From Carettochelys insculpta (lineage: Eukaryota > Chordata > Testudines > Carettochelyidae): a stretch of DNA of 64,000 nucleotides. Position 1 is the stretch's first letter. The number at the start of each line of letters is the position of its first letter. The position numbers and the translations under genes are program-made. The stretch is from positions 208,143,298 to 208,207,297 of the forward strand of contig NC_134138.1 of NCBI RefSeq assembly GCF_033958435.1. The letters are read 5' to 3'. Below the pieces are notes generated by a model. That model was not told the origin of the DNA and did not search any database. It saw nothing but the letters and a program-made list of their open reading frames with translations. Below are positions 13,293-25,549 of the stretch, piece after piece.

Positions 13293-14775
13293 AGATCATA
13301 GAATACTAGAACTGGAAGGAACCTCAAGAGGTCATCAAATCCAGTCTCCTGGACTCATGGCAGGACCAAGCACCATCTAAAACCATCCCTGACGGGTGTT
13401 TTGTCTCACCTACTTTTAAAAATCTCCAACGATGGAGATTCCATAACCTTCCTAGGCAACTTATTCCAGGTGTTTAACCACCCTGAAGGTTTTCCTAAAC
13501 GTCCAATCTCAACCTCCCTTGCAGCAATTTAAGCCCATTGCATCCTGTCCTATCATTAGAGGCTAAAGGCTTGTCTACACTAGCTCCCTACTTCAAAGGG
13601 AGCATGGCACGTAAGGCGTTGGGAGTTTATTAATGAAGTGCTTCAGTACATATGCAGCACTTTGTTAAACAAATCCCTCCCCCCACCCCAGGGCAGCATC
13701 TTTGAAGTGTTGCACTTGGAAGTGCCAGCTCTCATCTAGCTATGGCTCACCCGCCGGTACTTCCAAGTGCCCAGGGTACTTCGAAGTCCCTTTACTCCTC
13801 AGGAGCAACACTTCATTAATAAACTCCCAACACCTTACTTACCATGCTCCCTTCAAAGTAGGGAGCTAGTGTAGACAAGCCCTCAGGAACATAATGTTCT
13901 TCCTCCCCTCCACCTTGTAACATCCTTTTAGGTAATTTAAAGCTGTTCTGTTCCCTCTCAATCATCTCTTTTCGAGACTAAACAAGCCTAATTCTTTCAA
14001 TCTTCCCTTATAGGTCATGTTTTCTAGACCTTTAAATCACTTTTGTTGCTGTTCTCCAGACCCTCTCAATTTGTCCGCATCTTTCCTGAAATGTGGCACC
14101 CAGAGCTGGACACAGCACCCCAGCTGACATCTTATCAGCAGAGTGGAAGAATTACCTCTCACATCTTGCTTGCAACATTCCTCTTAATACATCCCAGAAT
14201 GATGTTTGCTTTTTTGCAAAAACATCACGCTGCTGACTCTCATTTAGCTTGTGGTACACTATAATTGCTAGACCCCTGTCTGCAGTACTCCTTCCTACAC
14301 AGTTGCTTCCAATTTTGCATATGTGAAACTGATCATTCCTTCTTAAGTGGAGTACTTTGCACTTATCTTTACTGAAATTTTATCACATTTATCTTGGATC
14401 ATTTCTACAGTTTGTCCAGATCATTTGGAACTATAATCCTGTATTTCAAAGCACTTGCAACCCTTCCCAGCCTGGTATTATCCGCGAATTTTATAAGCGT
14501 ACTCCAGTATCTAAACTGTTGATGAAGATATTGCACATATCCCAAAACTGATCCCTGCAGAACCCTACTTGTTCTGCCCTTCCAGCATGACTGAGAATCC
14601 AAGAGAGTAGTTATGAACTTATGCATCCTACCTAGGTTGTATTTCTCTATTTATAAGATGATCATGCAAGACAGTATCAAATGCTTCACTAAGAGTTAGG
14701 TTCACACATCTGGTTTCCATATAAACTCCTTTAAAATTTTATTTCATTTGGTTCCCTTTAATAAGTTTTGAACAT
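13293..14775 (-). mobile_element. CR1 LINE, 5'-truncated, interrupted by a MITE
   Basis: In plus reading it begins with the reverse complement of the CR1 3' tail (atcatagaatactagaactg). It then passes through the conserved ggcaggaccaagcaccatct segment and continues into reverse-transcriptase sequence. The minus frame at 14626-14405 shows LQGSVLG and, further on, KFADNTRLG, matching the PQGSVLGP and FADDTKLG motifs of CR1 reverse transcriptase; the second catalytic Asp is Asn here. The start of ORF2 is missing and the frame is broken, so it is dead. A palindromic MITE splits it at 13567-13882; the CR1 reads through once this is removed. Confidence 0.88.
13567..13882. mobile_element. Palindromic Harbinger-type MITE inserted in CR1
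   Basis: A 316-base element with long inverted arms: aggcttgtctacactagctc at the left and its near complement (gagctagtgtagacaagccc) at the right. Arm complementarity continues through cttcaaagggagcatgg and the ttattaatgaag/cttcattaataaact region. Flanks are TAA (13564-13566) and TCA (13883-13885), a plausible decayed 3-base duplication. The tip matches the Harbinger at 59.69 kb. No coding capacity. Confidence 0.8.
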
Positions 14776-15204
14776 TGCTGTCTAAAGTAATGCTGATGCA
14801 ACAGGGATACACTCTTAATGCAGCCTTCCTCTGTACAGTCCACATGTGCCAACCATCCAGTGAATGATGTCACAGAGTGGGATCACTTAAATAGCTATTC
14901 TCCAAATCTACCATTTCTCTCAGGAAGGGAAAAAACAAACAAACAAATACTGAAACATAGCACAGTTTAATATAATGAAATGAAAACATTTGTTCAATCC
15001 ATCATTTCTGATTTGACCATCTGGGACAAGGAAATGCAGTACTTTGTAGTGAGAGGTATTACACCAGTCTCCTAGCATGATGAATTACTGACTTGTCTGA
15101 AGTGTTTATGGTTAATTAACTCTAAGTTACACTGACAAGTTTCTCTCTCACACACACTTAAAGAATACACAACCATCTGAGTTATATGAAGAATAAAAGT
15201 GTCA

Positions 15205-15621
<417 letters not shown>

Positions 15622-16819
15622 TTAAAATGTCTGACAGCCAAGCATTGTTAAACTTCCTTTATAAAAACACACATACAGGACAAAGAAAACACTTGCACAA
15701 TATAGTACTCTTTATACTGCAGGATTTTAATCTGCAGTCTTGAAGAATCTAGCTGTAAGTATCTACATGGTAACTAAAAGATGGCCATTTCACATCAACT
15801 ACAAAGTACACAACAAAATATGGAAAATCTTTCATGTATTAAAAAGATAAGGGCAGAAAAATATTCTTTGTAAGGAGAAAATAAAGCAGAACGAGTAACA
15901 CAATCCAATGTTAATGGAGTGGAACACTCAAGGAATTAGCAATAGGATGAAGAGCTTTTCACTTCCAGAATACTGGTTCAAATCAGACCCCTTGTTAGTA
16001 ACGGAAGTGATTACTCTTAGAAGACTATTCATTTGCCCACACGTAAAGAGTCCGGGCTAAATCCAACCCCCAGAGGATGGGTTTTCACTTCCTAGAATTC
16101 ACATTTTGGTTGGTTGATAGAGATGAGACTCAGATACCAGGCTTTAAGCACACTGGTGGGAAAAGGTAAGGAAACCTGTACTGCTGAAGCCTGTTTTGTC
16201 AGCAGAGGATATCAGAGTATAAAACTGTCAAACACTAGTCACCAAGAAATTTAACTTTACCTCAATATAGTTCATATGCTCAGTTCTAAAACACATAATA
16301 TTTAGCAATAGTCTTCTTTCTTCCTTCACTTTAACATGTTTAAATTAACATGGTTATTATTAGGACTTCTCCAACTCTTGTAATGTAAGGGTGGTTTTGG
16401 AGCGTGGAGAGTAGGTCTAAGGCAGTAGTTGTTGCTATCACATCTGGCAAGCTGAATTTACTAGACCTGAAGCAACTCTAGACGGTCCTTTTTTTAACCT
16501 CAGTGACACTACTGCATTCCTCTTTCAGATATTTTTATTAAAGGACAACTTTAACAGTGCACAGAACCAACTTTTGTTCAATTACATCTGTGCAACCCGC
16601 ATGAACTCTGTGGAAATGGACAGATACAATTAACATCAGAATCTGACCTACAGTGCACAATGAGTTTTATGCTCAGTACTGTTTTAGTCTGTGAACTTGT
16701 TTATACATTTAGCCATTACAGAAACCTTACGCAGTACAGAATAGTACATCTCAATAGTAATATGCTGCAACATTATCTCAAGGCCTGAATCAGGATTCCA
16801 GACTGCCTCTGAAACAGCA

Positions 16820-17128
16820 ATTCCTCAATTGGCAGCTGGGACCCAAATGGGGTCCACAACCCCACTTTAAGCCCATCACAAGAAGTGGCATCAATGCACT
16901 GCGGCCAAAGCCTGAGCCTCACTGCCTGAGACCAAAGGCAGAGGGTGTTGACTCATGTTATAGGCTCTCTCCTCACCCAGGGCTAATGCCCTCCAACTTT
17001 GGTCCTCTCACCGGGTGTTGTGGGGTTTTGGGCAGGCTTAAAGATCAGTCTGCCCTCCTGAGGTGCATAGTAATTTTCTTTGCCAGAATGGGGTTGCAAT
17101 CTGATGAAATTCAGAAGCCTCTGCCTAA
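16820..17128. mobile_element. hAT-type non-autonomous remnant
   Basis: The left part reads ttggcagctgggacccaaatggggtccac and the right part ggggttgcaatctgatgaaattcag. These resemble the two ends (ggtggggtccacaacccc and ggggtcgcaatctga..gttgag) of common hAT MITEs of amniotes. Ends are too decayed to define a target duplication. Confidence 0.45.
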
Positions 17129-17929
17129 AAATATGATGTAAAATTTGATGCTTTGCTCATCTACTCCACTAAAAGTTTATGAGCAGCTTGTAAGTGAAGA
17201 TTAAGATGTAAGTCTCCCATCCACACAGCATGAGAAGAGGGCAAAGGAAAGAAGAAAAAATTTCAGTGTAAATAAAGTGGTGCTGAAGGGGGGAAAAAAA
17301 AAAAAACACGAAAGCAAACAAGGGACCAAAAATTGTTATACAGGTAGCTGCAGCCTGGAAAGATTTTTTTTTCCACCCTCTTCCAGTTAGGAGCATTATG
17401 AACATATAAAATTTATCGAAAATAGTATACAGTTTATTTGAACAATGGCCTCCCGTGAGGACCAATACTAGTATTATTAATGTGAATAAATACTAATGAC
17501 TTTCAAGTGAATTAAGTCACTCTACTTAATTTATATGACTGTCTGAAAATAGTGAGGTTTGGAGTGGTGGGTTTCAGAATCCTCAAAGAGAACAACAGCT
17601 GATTATGATGGATGCTAGAACAGATTAGCTTTAATCAGTATCTGCACTTTTTTTGTTTTGATTATGAAAATGATATTGCACACACTCAGTGGTGAATTTA
17701 AGAATTGAAAATGATGCTTTGACCTGTACAGTTAAGAATAAACAATTTTTATTTCTTAAGTTTTCCCTAGAGCAGACATACATTGTCTTTTGCATATTTC
17801 ACATTTTAAATCAGGTTAATCTAAGTATCTGTATCCTAGTTGTCAATTCTAAAAGGAGAAAAATAAACCTTTAGCAAACACAAGGTGCTTTACATACACT
17901 GAGAGTTTCAAGATTGAGTTAAAATTTTT

Positions 17930-18025
17930 GAACAAGACAAGGTAAGGAAGGTATAATCTTTTACTGGCCCAACTTCTGTTTCTGCAAGACAAGCTAAAAC
18001 CATTACCTCACCCATATTGTGTCGC
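17930..18025. repeat. Conserved fold-back repeat (acaaggt..gaggtaatatcttttattgg type)
   Basis: Contains gacaaggtaaggaaggtataatcttttactggcc and, inverted, ttacctcacccatattgtgtc, a recurrent reptile repeat. A related half copy is at 24085-24205 (ggtccaataaaagatattacc). Classification is uncertain. Confidence 0.45.
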
Positions 18026-19330
18026 TAATATCTTCGGACCAGTGCTCCTACAACTCCTCTACATACAATACTAAATGCACATTTTGACTTTGCAGCTACA
18101 TGAAGCTATATTTTCTGTTTCTATATAGAAGTAAAAGAATAAGCTAATATTTCCTTAACTCTTGTGACAGTCTTTACTTGCGCCTCACGTTCGCATATGC
18201 ATCTTCCACTAACATTTTATGAGATGATTACACACACACACACAGCGCTAGCCAAAACAAAATAATCAGCAACATTTTTTAATGAAGCTCATGTCCACAG
18301 AAAGTCAGCTGTGACTGATTCTGATATAAATATTACTATTATCCAAGATCTACTGTACTCACTTCATGAGTTTGGATTACTAACCAACAGATACATGCAG
18401 AAACAGGAGCTCATAGTTTATAATTACTGTAACAAGTAATGCAAGCTTTTGTAACAGGAAAACGTTTAAATCTGTCATTTGATGTCTGGCTATTCCCTCT
18501 CCCTCTCTCTCAAGCCATTATATTTTATGCCTTCCATTTTATTTTCCTTAAATAAAACTCAAGTTATATTTTATTTAAGAATGGAAAATAATTCATCCTT
18601 AATAAAAGGATATTCAAAGGGGTCTGATGTCAGATCTTCAAATATAAGAAAAAGAAGAAAAAACAAACAAGAGTTGAAAAATAAAGAGGGATTGACATTG
18701 TGTAATTGCAAAGAAACATAATATTTCTCGAAGCTAAGTCTCCCCAACACAACCCAGTGCAAAAAGAAAAGGAAAAGAATATATCTGATTCCCTGAAATG
18801 CTAAATTATGCCACATTCAAAATTTACATCCTCTGTTGCCCTTGTGTTGTGTGAACTGGATGAAGGGAACAGAAGAGGGATTAAAAGTATTGCCCTGAAC
18901 ACAACATGACTCTTCAGATTCCTTGGTATCAAACTCCATCTACAAATTTTAAGTCAAATATGTTCAAGAGAACCTCACTCCCCTCACCCCCCTCAGCCAA
19001 GAAAACAAAAAAGTAGCAGCTTGAGAATGAGGTCCTAGCAATTTGCAGATAGGCACCAAGGGCAGCAGAGCCAATGATGGTGACTTACTAAAGCAGACTT
19101 GATTTCCTAAATGTAAGAAAATATTTTTTTTCTGCTGGAGCCATGAAAAGCAGCAGCAGGAGCAGCCACCTCACTTGACGTTCATTAAAAATCATACAGG
19201 GTGGAAAAAAAAATCAAAATATTATAGGAGAGAGAACAGGAAGAGTCCGATTTCTAGCCAACCAGGACAGGGTCTATGGTTAAGAGATGGACCCAAAAAG
19301 AAATAAAAAGCTGCTGCTGCAGCTTCAGGC

Positions 19331-19412
19331 TCACCCACCCACCCCCACCCCCACCCCCACCCCCCCTTCTCCTATTTTCCTGCTGCCTGGAGGGGGAGGG
19401 GGAGGGGGAGAC
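19331..19412 (+). repeat. CCCCCA tract followed by GGGGGA tract
   Basis: A run of CCCCCA units at about 19333-19367 is followed about 25 bases later by GGGGGA units at 19391-19411. The two tracts can pair as a hairpin with A/A mismatches, or each can form a quadruplex or i-motif on its own strand. Confidence 0.75.
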
Positions 19413-19499
19413 ATGTCAGAGAGACAGTGTGCAATAATTAAGCAGTACAAAAAAAGATAGCATGCGGTTGAAACAGCACTTTTCAAAATGACATTTATC

Positions 19500-20640
19500 C
19501 TGAACGTCCAAGATACTTTGTGTGGAGGAGGAAAGGAGTATGGTGAAGGTGGAAAGAGAGACTAGAAGAGAAAGGATGAAGGGCAGAGGCATTAGGGTGA
19601 GAAGTGGCTGACAGTGGATGATGGAAGAAGAAGAATTTGTAAGGAAAGCACAGGGGTCAAATGAGGAAGAAATGGGGGGTGGGCATGATGAACTAAGGGA
19701 TTAGTTTGCGCCTGTCATCATGCAGTGGAATGGTTTATCCATCTCTGCTGGAGAGAGGGCTGTTGCATAGGGTAGAATTCCTTACTTTCATTTGCCAAAT
19801 CCCATCCTCACGTATTTCTGGAAGGGGGTTGCTCCCCATTCCTCTACTTGGGGCAAAGGGCTTATAACCATGAGAACTGAGAGATAAGAGGATAACGGGA
19901 GAAGGAATTATTTGCTGCATCTATATGTTTGTGCATGAGTGCAGAGAGGGGGCAAGGGGTGTTTAAGAACAAGGTGCTAAGGAGCAGGAAGAGTATTTCT
20001 AGGGGACAGAAGGGCAATGGAGAGAAGAGTAAAAGCTAAAGAATTACTGGCGACAATGTAGGGCTGATCAGAGTGGCAAAAGAAGGTGGCCTTCCCCTGT
20101 GTGGGGGACTACTGCAGGGGACAGTGAAGGAGGTATTGCTGGAGGATGCTGTTGTTACTGTAGAAAGGCTTAGGGAAGAAGGCATTGGTAGGACCCTGAG
20201 AGGGGAACAGATGAAGGAGGCACGTGGGGAACAGGGTGGAAAAGGAGAGATTAATTGGACTAGGTCATGGGGATGTGGCATTTCCAAGGATGGCAGAGAG
20301 ATGGAGAAGGCTGTTACAGTGAGATGTAGTGAGGTGTCAAAGGGCAAGGGGATGTAACAGGAGTGACAGAGGGAACATGAAGCTTTTGGAAAACTGTGGG
20401 ACGGATGTAGCTGGAGCAGGAGAAGTGGGATGAACAGATGGTTGGCTGGGGAATGTAGATGGACAGAGGACAGGGCAGAAGAACAGAGATGGACAGAGCT
20501 AGGGTGGGGAGGAGGAAAGGGAGGACCTAGGGATCAATGGGGCTACGGTTGGAGGGTGTGATGACAAATAATGGCAGGAGAATCAGATGAGGAGAGGTGG
20601 GGAGGGCATGGGGATGGATGAGATAGACAGAGGAACAGGG
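19500..20640 (+). repeat. UBE2E2: Purine-rich (G/A) low-complexity block in UBE2E2 intron 1
   Basis: Over a kilobase the plus strand is strongly G and A biased, with recurring ggggaacag, gatggacag, gaggaaagg and aggagg motifs but no strict period. Long open frames cross it on both strands only because stop codons are rare in such composition. It lies within intron 1, so the UBE2E2 transcript is C/U rich here. No gene is supported. Confidence 0.65.
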
Positions 20641-20849
20641 GATGTGGTGGGGGGGGGCCCAAGGGATCAGAGGGAAAAATAGTACTGGAGTAGTAAGGGG
20701 TGTGAGGAGGACAACCGATGGGGTGGGTGGTGGTATCAGAGGGAAGCAGGAGTTAGGGGAAGCAGGCAGTGTCAGAGAGAAACAGGAGTTTTTTGGGTTT
20801 TGTTTTCTTTTTTTGGGGGGGGGGGGGTCAGGCAGTACCAAAGGGGAGA

Positions 20850-21570
20850 AGAGGAGGGCAGGCAGCGCCCGGGGGGGGGAAGCCAAAGGTTGTGGGGGGG
20901 AGGAGAAAGGCGGCTCCTCAGGGAGTAGAGCCAGAGGTAGGGGGGCAGGCGGCGCCGCGGGGGCTGGGCAGTGCCAAGGAACGGAGCAGAGGGATGCGGG
21001 GGCGGGAGCCAGTGCCAGGGCAGAAGGACGGGACAGGACGAGGCTGGAGCCGCGGCGAAGTGGGAGATGGCCGCGGGGGGCGCGAGGGGAGGGATGGGGC
21101 GGGGAGGGGAGGGGACAGAGACATGCGGCGCTGGGCCGTTACCTGCGGGTGCAGGGCTGGGGCTGATGCCGGCTCGGGCCAGGCGAAGGGTGGGGGGTGC
21201 GCGCTGCCCCCTCGCCTACTACTGCCGCCGCCGCTGCCCGAAGAGAAGTGAAGCTGCCGCCGCGCGCCCCCGCCGCCGTCGCGCGCGCGCGCCCCCGACA
21301 GCCAATGAGCCCGGAGCTCGCGGTTCGGGGGGCGGGGCGGGCTCGCGCGTACGTTCTCAGCAGGGGAGGAGAAAATGACCTGCGCTCGGGCGCGGAGTGG
21401 AAGGGCCTGGCGGGAGCGCGCATTAAAGGGCAACGTCGGGATGACAAAACCAAAGCGGGTGCGCGAAGAACCCGGGAGTGGGGGGGGATGTGAACGGGTG
21501 GGTGGGTTAGGTGGGGGAGGGGAACGGGGCAGAGGGATGCGGGGGGCGGGAGGCAGTACCAGGGCCGGGA
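20850..21570 (-). promoter_or_regulatory. UBE2E2: CpG-island promoter of UBE2E2
   Basis: This is the only stretch of the window with dense CpG, including a (CG)n run near 21281-21292. Upstream of the inferred exon 1, in minus orientation, lie a CCAAT element (ATTGGCT on the minus strand, about 21300-21306) and overlapping GC boxes (ggggcgggg type, about 21327-21342). No TATA box is seen. This fits a housekeeping, TATA-less promoter. It may be bidirectional, but no clear exon starts on the plus strand next to it. Confidence 0.82.
21143..21260 (-). other. UBE2E2: UBE2E2 non-coding exon 1 (5' UTR), upstream edge approximate
   Basis: On the minus strand a good donor, CCCGCAG/GTAACG, lies at 21143/21142 inside the CpG island. 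It is the natural partner of the acceptor at 15581, giving an intron 1 of 5562 bases. The exon is GC-rich and carries GCGGCGGCGGCAG repeats. The 3' edge is well supported by the splice site. The upstream edge (transcription start) is a guess from the position of the CCAAT and GC boxes just upstream. Dispersed starts are usual for such promoters. Confidence 0.6.
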
Positions 21571-21915
21571 CGGGACTGGGTACCTAGGTGGGTGGGTTAG
21601 GTCTGGGGGAGCTGAGTGCATGGGTGAGTTAGGTGGGGGTGAGCTGGAGCCGGTTAAATGGGTGGGCGGGTTAGGTGGGGGGAGCTGGAGCTAGATACTG
21701 GGTGAGTGGGAGCTGGGTGTCTCGCTGGGGGGGAAGTGGGTACATGGGTGGGTTGGTTAGGTGGAAGGGAACTGGGTATTGGGTGGGTGGGTTAGGTGGG
21801 GGGAGCTGAGGCTGGTTATCTGGGTGGGTGCGGGGGTTAGGTGGAAGGGAGCTAGGTGCCTGGGTGGGTGAGGTTGGGGGCAGGGAACTGGGGCTGGGTT
21901 GGTTAGGTGAGTGTG
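21485..21915 (+). repeat. G-rich minisatellite with GGGTTAGGTGGG core
   Basis: About eight degenerate copies of a unit of roughly 35-60 bases built on ggtgggttaggtggggg followed by agctgg-type spacers, e.g. near 21503, 21593, 21630, 21666, 21752, 21786, 21835 and 21899. The G-runs give strong G-quadruplex potential on the plus strand. The block lies directly upstream of the UBE2E2 promoter. The repeat is not telomeric: the TTAGG cores are spaced irregularly and never form TTAGGG arrays. Confidence 0.8.
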
Positions 21916-21959
21916 GAGCCAGGTACTGGGGAGGTGAGGAACTAGGTGCTGGGCAGCAT

Positions 21960-22660
21960 TTCCTATAAGCTGGGAACTTGTGTGTCAGTTCAGGAGAAAT
22001 TCAAATACCACACAGCTGACTAGCAGAGCCCCCACAGCTGGGTTTTGTTTCTGCTGTTAAAAGTGGTGCACGTTCACACATGGAGGGCCATGAGGTAGAA
22101 GGGGCCAGTCAGCAGCCGGCTGAGGCACTAACTTGGCTGGAGGGCCAAAAGCAAACGTCTGTGCCTCCCCCACCACCCAACTCACCAGGAGCAGGGAAGG
22201 GAGAAAGTGCAGCAAGCTGTCCCCAGCTTGTGCTGCTCTCCAAGCACTCTGCTCCCTGCTGGAGAATGCAGAGGCCATCTCTTCCCCACCCCAGAGCAAT
22301 GCAACTGGAGAGCGGAGCAAGCTAAGTCCACCTTCCATCACTTTCCCTGCGACTGCCAGTGAGGGACAAGTAGCACAGACCCCTGAAAGACTGGCCAGCA
22401 AGGGGCTACTGAGGCTGGAAAGCCAACACTGGCAGCCGGAGTCTGTGCTGTCCCTGTCCTGCCAGACACACTCCCCAGCAGCAGGGAGGAGGAAAGCACA
22501 GGAAGGTGGCCCCAAGTCACACTGCTGTCTGGCTGTGCTGCTCTGGGGAGAGGGTCAGGACCCCCCCCCCCCTCACACTCCCCAGCTGGAAGTGTGGCCA
22601 GAGTGCAGCATGAGCTGGGGCAGCCTTGTTGTGCTTTTTTCCTTCCCTGCTGTCAGGGTG
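21960..22660 (+). repeat. GC-rich interspersed-repeat-like segment upstream of UBE2E2
   Basis: Begins with ggcagcatttcctataagctgg and includes cacacagctgactagcagagcccccacagctgggttttg, then CAG/GCTGG-rich sequence ending near a poly-C run (22561-22572). Frames of 152 and 176 codons overlap on both strands without any domain. I read it as a transposon-derived block, not a gene. Confidence 0.4.
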
Positions 22661-22669
22661 TAAATTAGA

Positions 22670-25540
22670 ATGAGGTAAACCCAGGGTGCAGCACACAAAG
22701 GGCTAACAATAGGAAAAGAGATACGGGAGAGAGAGGGTAATCATAGTGAAAACACACAGGAATGCAGAGTAATGGTCTTTTTTCCTGCTTGTTTGTCACC
22801 TTTGATGTTCTCCCTCTCCTCACCTCTGTCTCATATCCTGCTAGTGAGTGCTCCACACTTTCATAGTGCCAGCCCACCCTCTCCTTCATCAGTTTAACTC
22901 CTGTTTCTGCCTCAAATGCATAGCCAGAGAGGGAAGCCAAATACAAATTAGGGAGCAGGACCAGAGTGAGGAACACCCTAATGGATGCTTATATCCCCAC
23001 ACTGGCTCTGTGGTTCAGAAATGCAGGAGGGGGATGGAATAGTAACATACTGCACAACTCCACTCCAAGAAGGACAGGGACACGGCACAATGCAGTGAAA
23101 GGACAATATCAAAGATTGAAAGAGACTCCAGTTGTTAAGTTATAATACTAAACACTTGTAATTACTGGAGCAGTTTTGACCATGCAGCTCTGCAGTCTAT
23201 CAGCTTCATGATATAAATCTGGGGCAACTTGCAGCTTAAGATAATGAAGAACCCAGTTGGCCATGGTGCTGTGGAATAACTCATATTAAATAAAACTAAC
23301 ATGAGTTCCCACACATGTAAACATTACATTTAAGAATGAAAGAGGCCAAAACGAGCACACATGAATGAGACAAGTTTAGATGTATTGCTAATTGTGACAT
23401 TAACCTGGAACTAAACAAACCTGTAAAAGAATGGGATGTTACTCAGGTGCGGCGGTATCTTAATACTTACATTCAAAGCTACTGTATAGATGTTAATTCT
23501 TTAATCTTCCCATAATCTGTAATCAATTTTAGCTAGATTTCACTAATGTTTTGTTAATACAAACACTTTTCAAATTAACAGGGAAGTATTTCATGATGAA
23601 TCACCATGTTTTTCCTTTCATGTTTCTAAGGGGATTTTTTTTAAATCTTCACACTATTCCACATTTCCATTTCAATGTTCCTCTCCATTTTTGGTGCAGA
23701 TCAGTTTACAGTACTTATCTTAACTGATAGCTGTAGAATATGCAGAGATCACAAATATAGATCGCAGGAACCACTGTGGAGAAACCAAGAGACTGTACAT
23801 GCTGTTGGCACCTGTCTGTTCATGCTCTACTCATTCCTCCTTCAATTACTGTATAATAAACAGATGATCTCTCACTCCTTTGAGAGATTAACTATTTTAA
23901 AATAACCTGTTTTCATGTTCCAATCACTCTCATTTTAAAGTTTCTGCTAGAAATTAAAGGAATCCAAATATAATTCCCACCCATGTCTTAAAGAGCACTG
24001 GACCAAGGTATCTCCTGCAACAGTCATTTTGAATGGTCCCCTGCAGCATACGTAAACTTCTTTGCTTGAAGATCCCTTTCACACTGCAATTAATTTTGCA
24101 CTCAATTAACTTTCCCAGACCTGAGAACAGCTCTATGTAGCTCAAAAGCCTGTATTCTGTTTCTTCTGCCAACAGTAATTGGTCCAATAAAAGATATTAC
24201 CTCATGAAGATAACTATATTTCCCAAGGGGACAATGGAACATGGCGTGGAGGCTAGCCCGAACCCATCCTTCTGATCAAGTTGGCAGAGCAAACAGGACA
24301 CTTTTGCAGTTAACAAAAATAAAATAAAATAATAAAAAGTCAGGACAACCCAGACAGGACTTAAGATAGGTGAGAAACGGAGCAACCATATGTCCCATTT
24401 TTTTGGCAGGACAGACCCTATCTTATCTGTTACTTTGTATATAAACATATGTGATTTTTCTGTTCCCTCTATGGGACCCATTGGGAGAAGTTCTTCACAT
24501 AAGCTAGGAGTAGTGCCAATTAGCAATTGGCCTAGATAAATTCTTACAGGGGCAGTAAGGGAGCAACCACCAGCACCTGATATTATAAATAACCTTTTAA
24601 GTAATGCACAACCTCTTCAAATGACAGTACGTTATCACAGTAAAAGGCCACACTGCCTAGGCTGCCACTCCTGTATTATCAGGAATCACCTTTCTATCTG
24701 TACCTGGATATTGGCTTTCTTATATACCAGGCTCGATCTTCTATGGAGATGTGCATCTCATTTGTAGGTCTTACATTGCGGCCTTTTAACATTAATTCAA
24801 TAGTTTAATGGGGCTCTGAAGTGGTATTGATAATTCTCCAAGAATATCCGGTGTGCTGGAAACTTCCCCAGCTGACATAAGGTGTCTGCATCAATCCTGA
24901 TTCCAGTCCCCAAGTACCACGTTACAGCTAGTCTTATTCACACCAGCAACAGAACAGGGCCTTACAGAACCACAGAATAGAGGACACAAAATCCTGATAC
25001 GCTTGAATTCAATGAGAGTGGGATATACAACAAATAGGGTTTAATTAGAGTCTGAGGATCCAATCAGTCCCACCTCATTACAGCAGTACAAGGTAATAAG
25101 CACGGAGAGCCAGGAGAAAAGAGGAGAAGTCCAGCTCCTGGGGTGGCTAGTTGCAAAAAAGAACAGATCTCTTGAGCTAGCCTAGGGAGGGAAGGCCTGG
25201 CTGGGGCCCGAGTCTAAGCAGATGCTGCCTTGCATACTAAAAACATATTCAAATAAATATCAGGGAGATTTATGGTGGTACAAAGGCCATGTGACTAGAC
25301 CTACACTACCAGTTTCTTTGTATTACCTTGGGAACTTCCAGAGTGTATATAATAATTAAATCTAAAATGCTGATCAGCATGAATATAAGGCAATATGCAC
25401 AGATGGTGCTGGAGGAGGGGTATTCCCTCCCCTGCTTGTGTTGCTCAGCTGGGTGAGATGCAGCTGTGCTGGACATGTATGGCTGCCATGGTGCGTGTTG
25501 AAAAGAGCATAGAGATGCTCTGGAGTGCATCACAGGCCAT
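22670..25540. other. Intergenic, no gene seen
   Basis: Mostly AT-rich unique-looking sequence. The only recognisable repeat is the half copy of the 17.93-kb family at 24085-24205. Short frames (for example 24526-24197 on the minus strand) have no domain and overlap that repeat's edge. Confidence 0.5.
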
Positions 25541-25549
25541 AAATGATAA

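Noticed and set aside
20642..21621. Overlapping frames of 135-174 codons on both strands across the CpG island
   Set aside because: They exist because of high GC and low stop frequency, are Gly/Arg/Pro-rich in all phases, overlap each other and coincide with the UBE2E2 promoter and 5' UTR.
21485..21915. Interstitial telomere repeat
   Set aside because: TTAGG cores are irregularly spaced in 35-60 base units and lack tandem TTAGGG.
22133..22663. 176-codon plus-strand frame
   Set aside because: Overlaps a 152-codon minus frame in repeat-like GC-rich DNA; no domain, no splice context.
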